Source: SZUA-287 sp036397975 (GTDB lineage: Bacteria; Bacteroidota; Ignavibacteria; UBA10030; UBA6906). Taken from it: 23,368 nt of DNA. Position 1 is the stretch's first letter. Each line of letters opens with the position of its first letter. Positions 22,326-23,368 of the stretch are shown here, one piece after another. Location of the stretch: positions 1-23,368 of the forward strand of contig DASWHW010000065.1 of assembly GCA_036397975.1 (NCBI GenBank), read 5' to 3'. The notes below the pieces were generated by a model, which saw nothing but the letters and a program-made list of their open reading frames with translations, was not told the origin of the DNA and searched no databases. Position numbers and translations under genes: made by a program.

Positions 22326-22841
22326 ATGGAAAAACGGAAGTTAATATTATTAGGACTGACTCTGATCTGTCTTGCCACGTTTAACCAAAGTGGTATTGGT
22401 CAACAAGGGCGAAACAGGTTTGTGGTCAATGTCGGGTGGGAGACCAATCGTCATACAATTGTGGGGGTGCTCGGATACGACTTTCTTTTTTCTGAGCCAA
22501 AGACCGTTTCGTTTACTCCAGAGCTGAATGTTTATGGAGGAATCCTCACTCTCAGCGGGTCATTTAAGTATTACTCACCAATTGAGCAGCAATTTATTTT
22601 GTTTGTTCAAGGAGGTGGGGGAATTACGTTTCAGGTGCTTGGACTAATTCCCACCGCAGTCTTGGCTGCTGGGTCAGGGTTTACTCTGAGCAAAAACGTC
22701 ACACTCCATCTCGAAGTGAGAATCCTGCTCCTTGGTGACCTGGACGCGAACCTTAGTACAGGGGGAGCCTTCTCATCGTCGAAGACACTCAACGTACAGA
22801 AATATCCCCCCCTTGGGGTTTCACTTGGGGTTGCCTTCTAA
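22326..22841 (+). CDS. Small predicted outer-membrane beta-barrel protein
   Basis: A 171-aa protein. An N-terminal signal peptide is clear: basic MEKRK, hydrophobic LILLGLTLICLATF, cleavage probably near residue 25 (GIGQQ). The mature part alternates hydrophobic and polar residues in strands of 8-10 (RFVVNVGWET; TIVGVLGYDFLF; VSFTPELNVYGGI; GSFKYYSP; QFILFVQGGGGITF) and ends in Phe after GVSLGVAF, the typical C-terminal strand recognised by the outer-membrane assembly machinery. At this size it would form an eight-stranded barrel similar to OmpX/OmpA-like domains. The function is unknown. It starts 34 bp after the phosphoesterase, but its base composition is more AT-rich than that trio, so it may be an independent gene. 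Confidence 0.72.
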   Translation: MEKRKLILLGLTLICLATFNQSGIGQQGRNRFVVNVGWETNRHTIVGVLGYDFLFSEPKTVSFTPELNVYGGILTLSGSFKYYSPIEQQFILFVQGGGGITFQVLGLIPTAVLAAGSGFTLSKNVTLHLEVRILLLGDLDANLSTGGAFSSSKTLNVQKYPPLGVSLGVAF

Positions 22842-23147
22842 GGATGGTACTACATGATCAGCTTGATCGAGGACGACGTCCCCCACTCACTTGGTTTCGG
22901 ATTTCTTATAGTCCACTTAGCTGCTAAGAATGGCGCAGAATTGAGATGATATCTGGATGCGAAGAAACAGCAAAAACCCGTTTGTAGAATTCGTCGTTTG
23001 AAAACCAGAAACCAAAATGGATTATGAGAAAGAGATCGGCATTATTCGATAGGATCCCTTGTTGAGTTAGATGCGGTTTGAACCCTTTTCACAAAAAGGG
23101 CAATCCCCATATTCTCGAATTCTAATTCCCATTTGAGGGGTTAGTTC
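22842..23147. other. Gene-free stretch of about 306 bp
   Basis: No frame above about 31 codons with a ribosome site was found. The only structure I see is a short inverted repeat, CCCTTTT-CACA-AAAAGGG at 23083-23100, with no T-run on either strand. The sequence is AT-richer than the block before 22292. Confidence 0.5.
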
Positions 23148-23368
23148 TCACCCCTTCTTGCACAATCCTACGCTATTTCCTATCTTTTTCACAGTTCTTA
23201 GCGCGGACAGGTCTCTTAACCGCCCAACCTCATCTCTCCATTTCATCTGAATCCTGTGAATCTCTTCATCAAGAATATTTCCCAGTTGGTCACCGTCTCT
23301 GCCAACGGCAAGCGCACGAAAACGGGCAAAGAAATGCGGGAGATTGGCATGATCGAAAATGCCGGTGT
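23148..23368 (-). CDS. Unknown protein, C-terminal 72 residues (runs off right edge)
   Basis: On the minus strand a frame is open from the window edge to a TGA at 23150-23148, so the start lies outside. The visible part begins TGIFDHANLPHFFARFRALA and continues VGRDGDQLGNILDEEIHRIQ, then MKWRDEVGRLRDLSALRTV, ending in GLCKKG. It looks like a soluble helical C-terminus. I do not recognise the family. The codon-like composition and absence of stops over 220 bp support a real gene, but the evidence is modest because the piece is short. Confidence 0.45.
   Translation of the reverse strand, partial: TGIFDHANLPHFFARFRALAVGRDGDQLGNILDEEIHRIQMKWRDEVGRLRDLSALRTVKKIGNSVGLCKKG

Noticed and set aside
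22874..22951. Short frame beginning ATGATCAGCTTG in the gene-free stretch
   Set aside because: Under about 31 codons, no ribosome site and no recognisable sequence.
23083..23100. CCCTTTT-CACA-AAAAGGG hairpin as a terminator
   Set aside because: The stem is AT-rich and no T-run follows on either strand.

Overview
The window suggests a mid-GC, Gram-negative bacterium. It encodes a predicted outer-membrane beta-barrel protein, a PriA helicase and an NfuA-type Fe-S carrier, and its promoters are E. coli-like (TTGACA, 17 bp, TATxxT). The gene set (a DinB/PolB2 repair operon, TPR plus coiled-coil giants, CCTGCCTGCC-type intergenic repeats) points to the Bacteroidetes/Chlorobi/Ignavibacteria side of the tree. 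That placement is an inference; no rRNA or other marker is present.

Positions 1-5962, minus strand. A truncated unknown gene (1-530) with its own promoter lies beyond a five-gene operon read from 5844 down to 716: DinB (Y-family polymerase), a DUF72 protein, a RecA/RadA-fold protein without a recognisable Walker A, a small helical protein starting MGRTVPT, and a B-family polymerase of the PolB2 type whose motif C has lost an aspartate. The genes overlap one another. The operon starts from a consensus promoter whose 17-bp spacer carries a perfect 16-bp palindrome, with a near-copy 31 bp upstream. This reads as a repressor-controlled, probably damage-inducible translesion-synthesis machine built from archaeal-type parts, and it is the most interesting system here.

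Positions 5963-11702, minus strand. Two large structural or signalling proteins. One has 1067 aa: about 700 aa of charged coiled coil between TPR-like pieces, with a tandem C-terminal repeat. The other has 797 aa: a cytoplasmic charged/TPR part, one membrane helix, a TolB-like (CadC/adenylate-cyclase-associated) domain and extracytoplasmic TPRs. The second is driven by a near-perfect promoter that is divergent from the next block.

Positions 11885-16919, plus strand. Nfu-type Fe-S scaffold, ATP-grasp ligase of the L-amino-acid-ligase type, CBS-pair protein, a clear intrinsic terminator, then PriA.

Positions 16920-17131 hold inverted repeats and no gene. A zinc alcohol dehydrogenase (minus) then diverges from an aldo/keto reductase (plus). 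The reductase is followed by a tightly packed trio: FAD-dependent oxidoreductase, radical SAM protein with seven extra C-terminal-half cysteines, and a calcineurin-fold phosphoesterase with altered metal motifs. This trio is a candidate uncharacterised redox/biosynthetic pathway. A small outer-membrane barrel protein follows. After about 300 bp with nothing recognisable, another truncated unknown gene runs off the right edge on the minus strand. No tRNA, rRNA, IS element or CRISPR array was seen.
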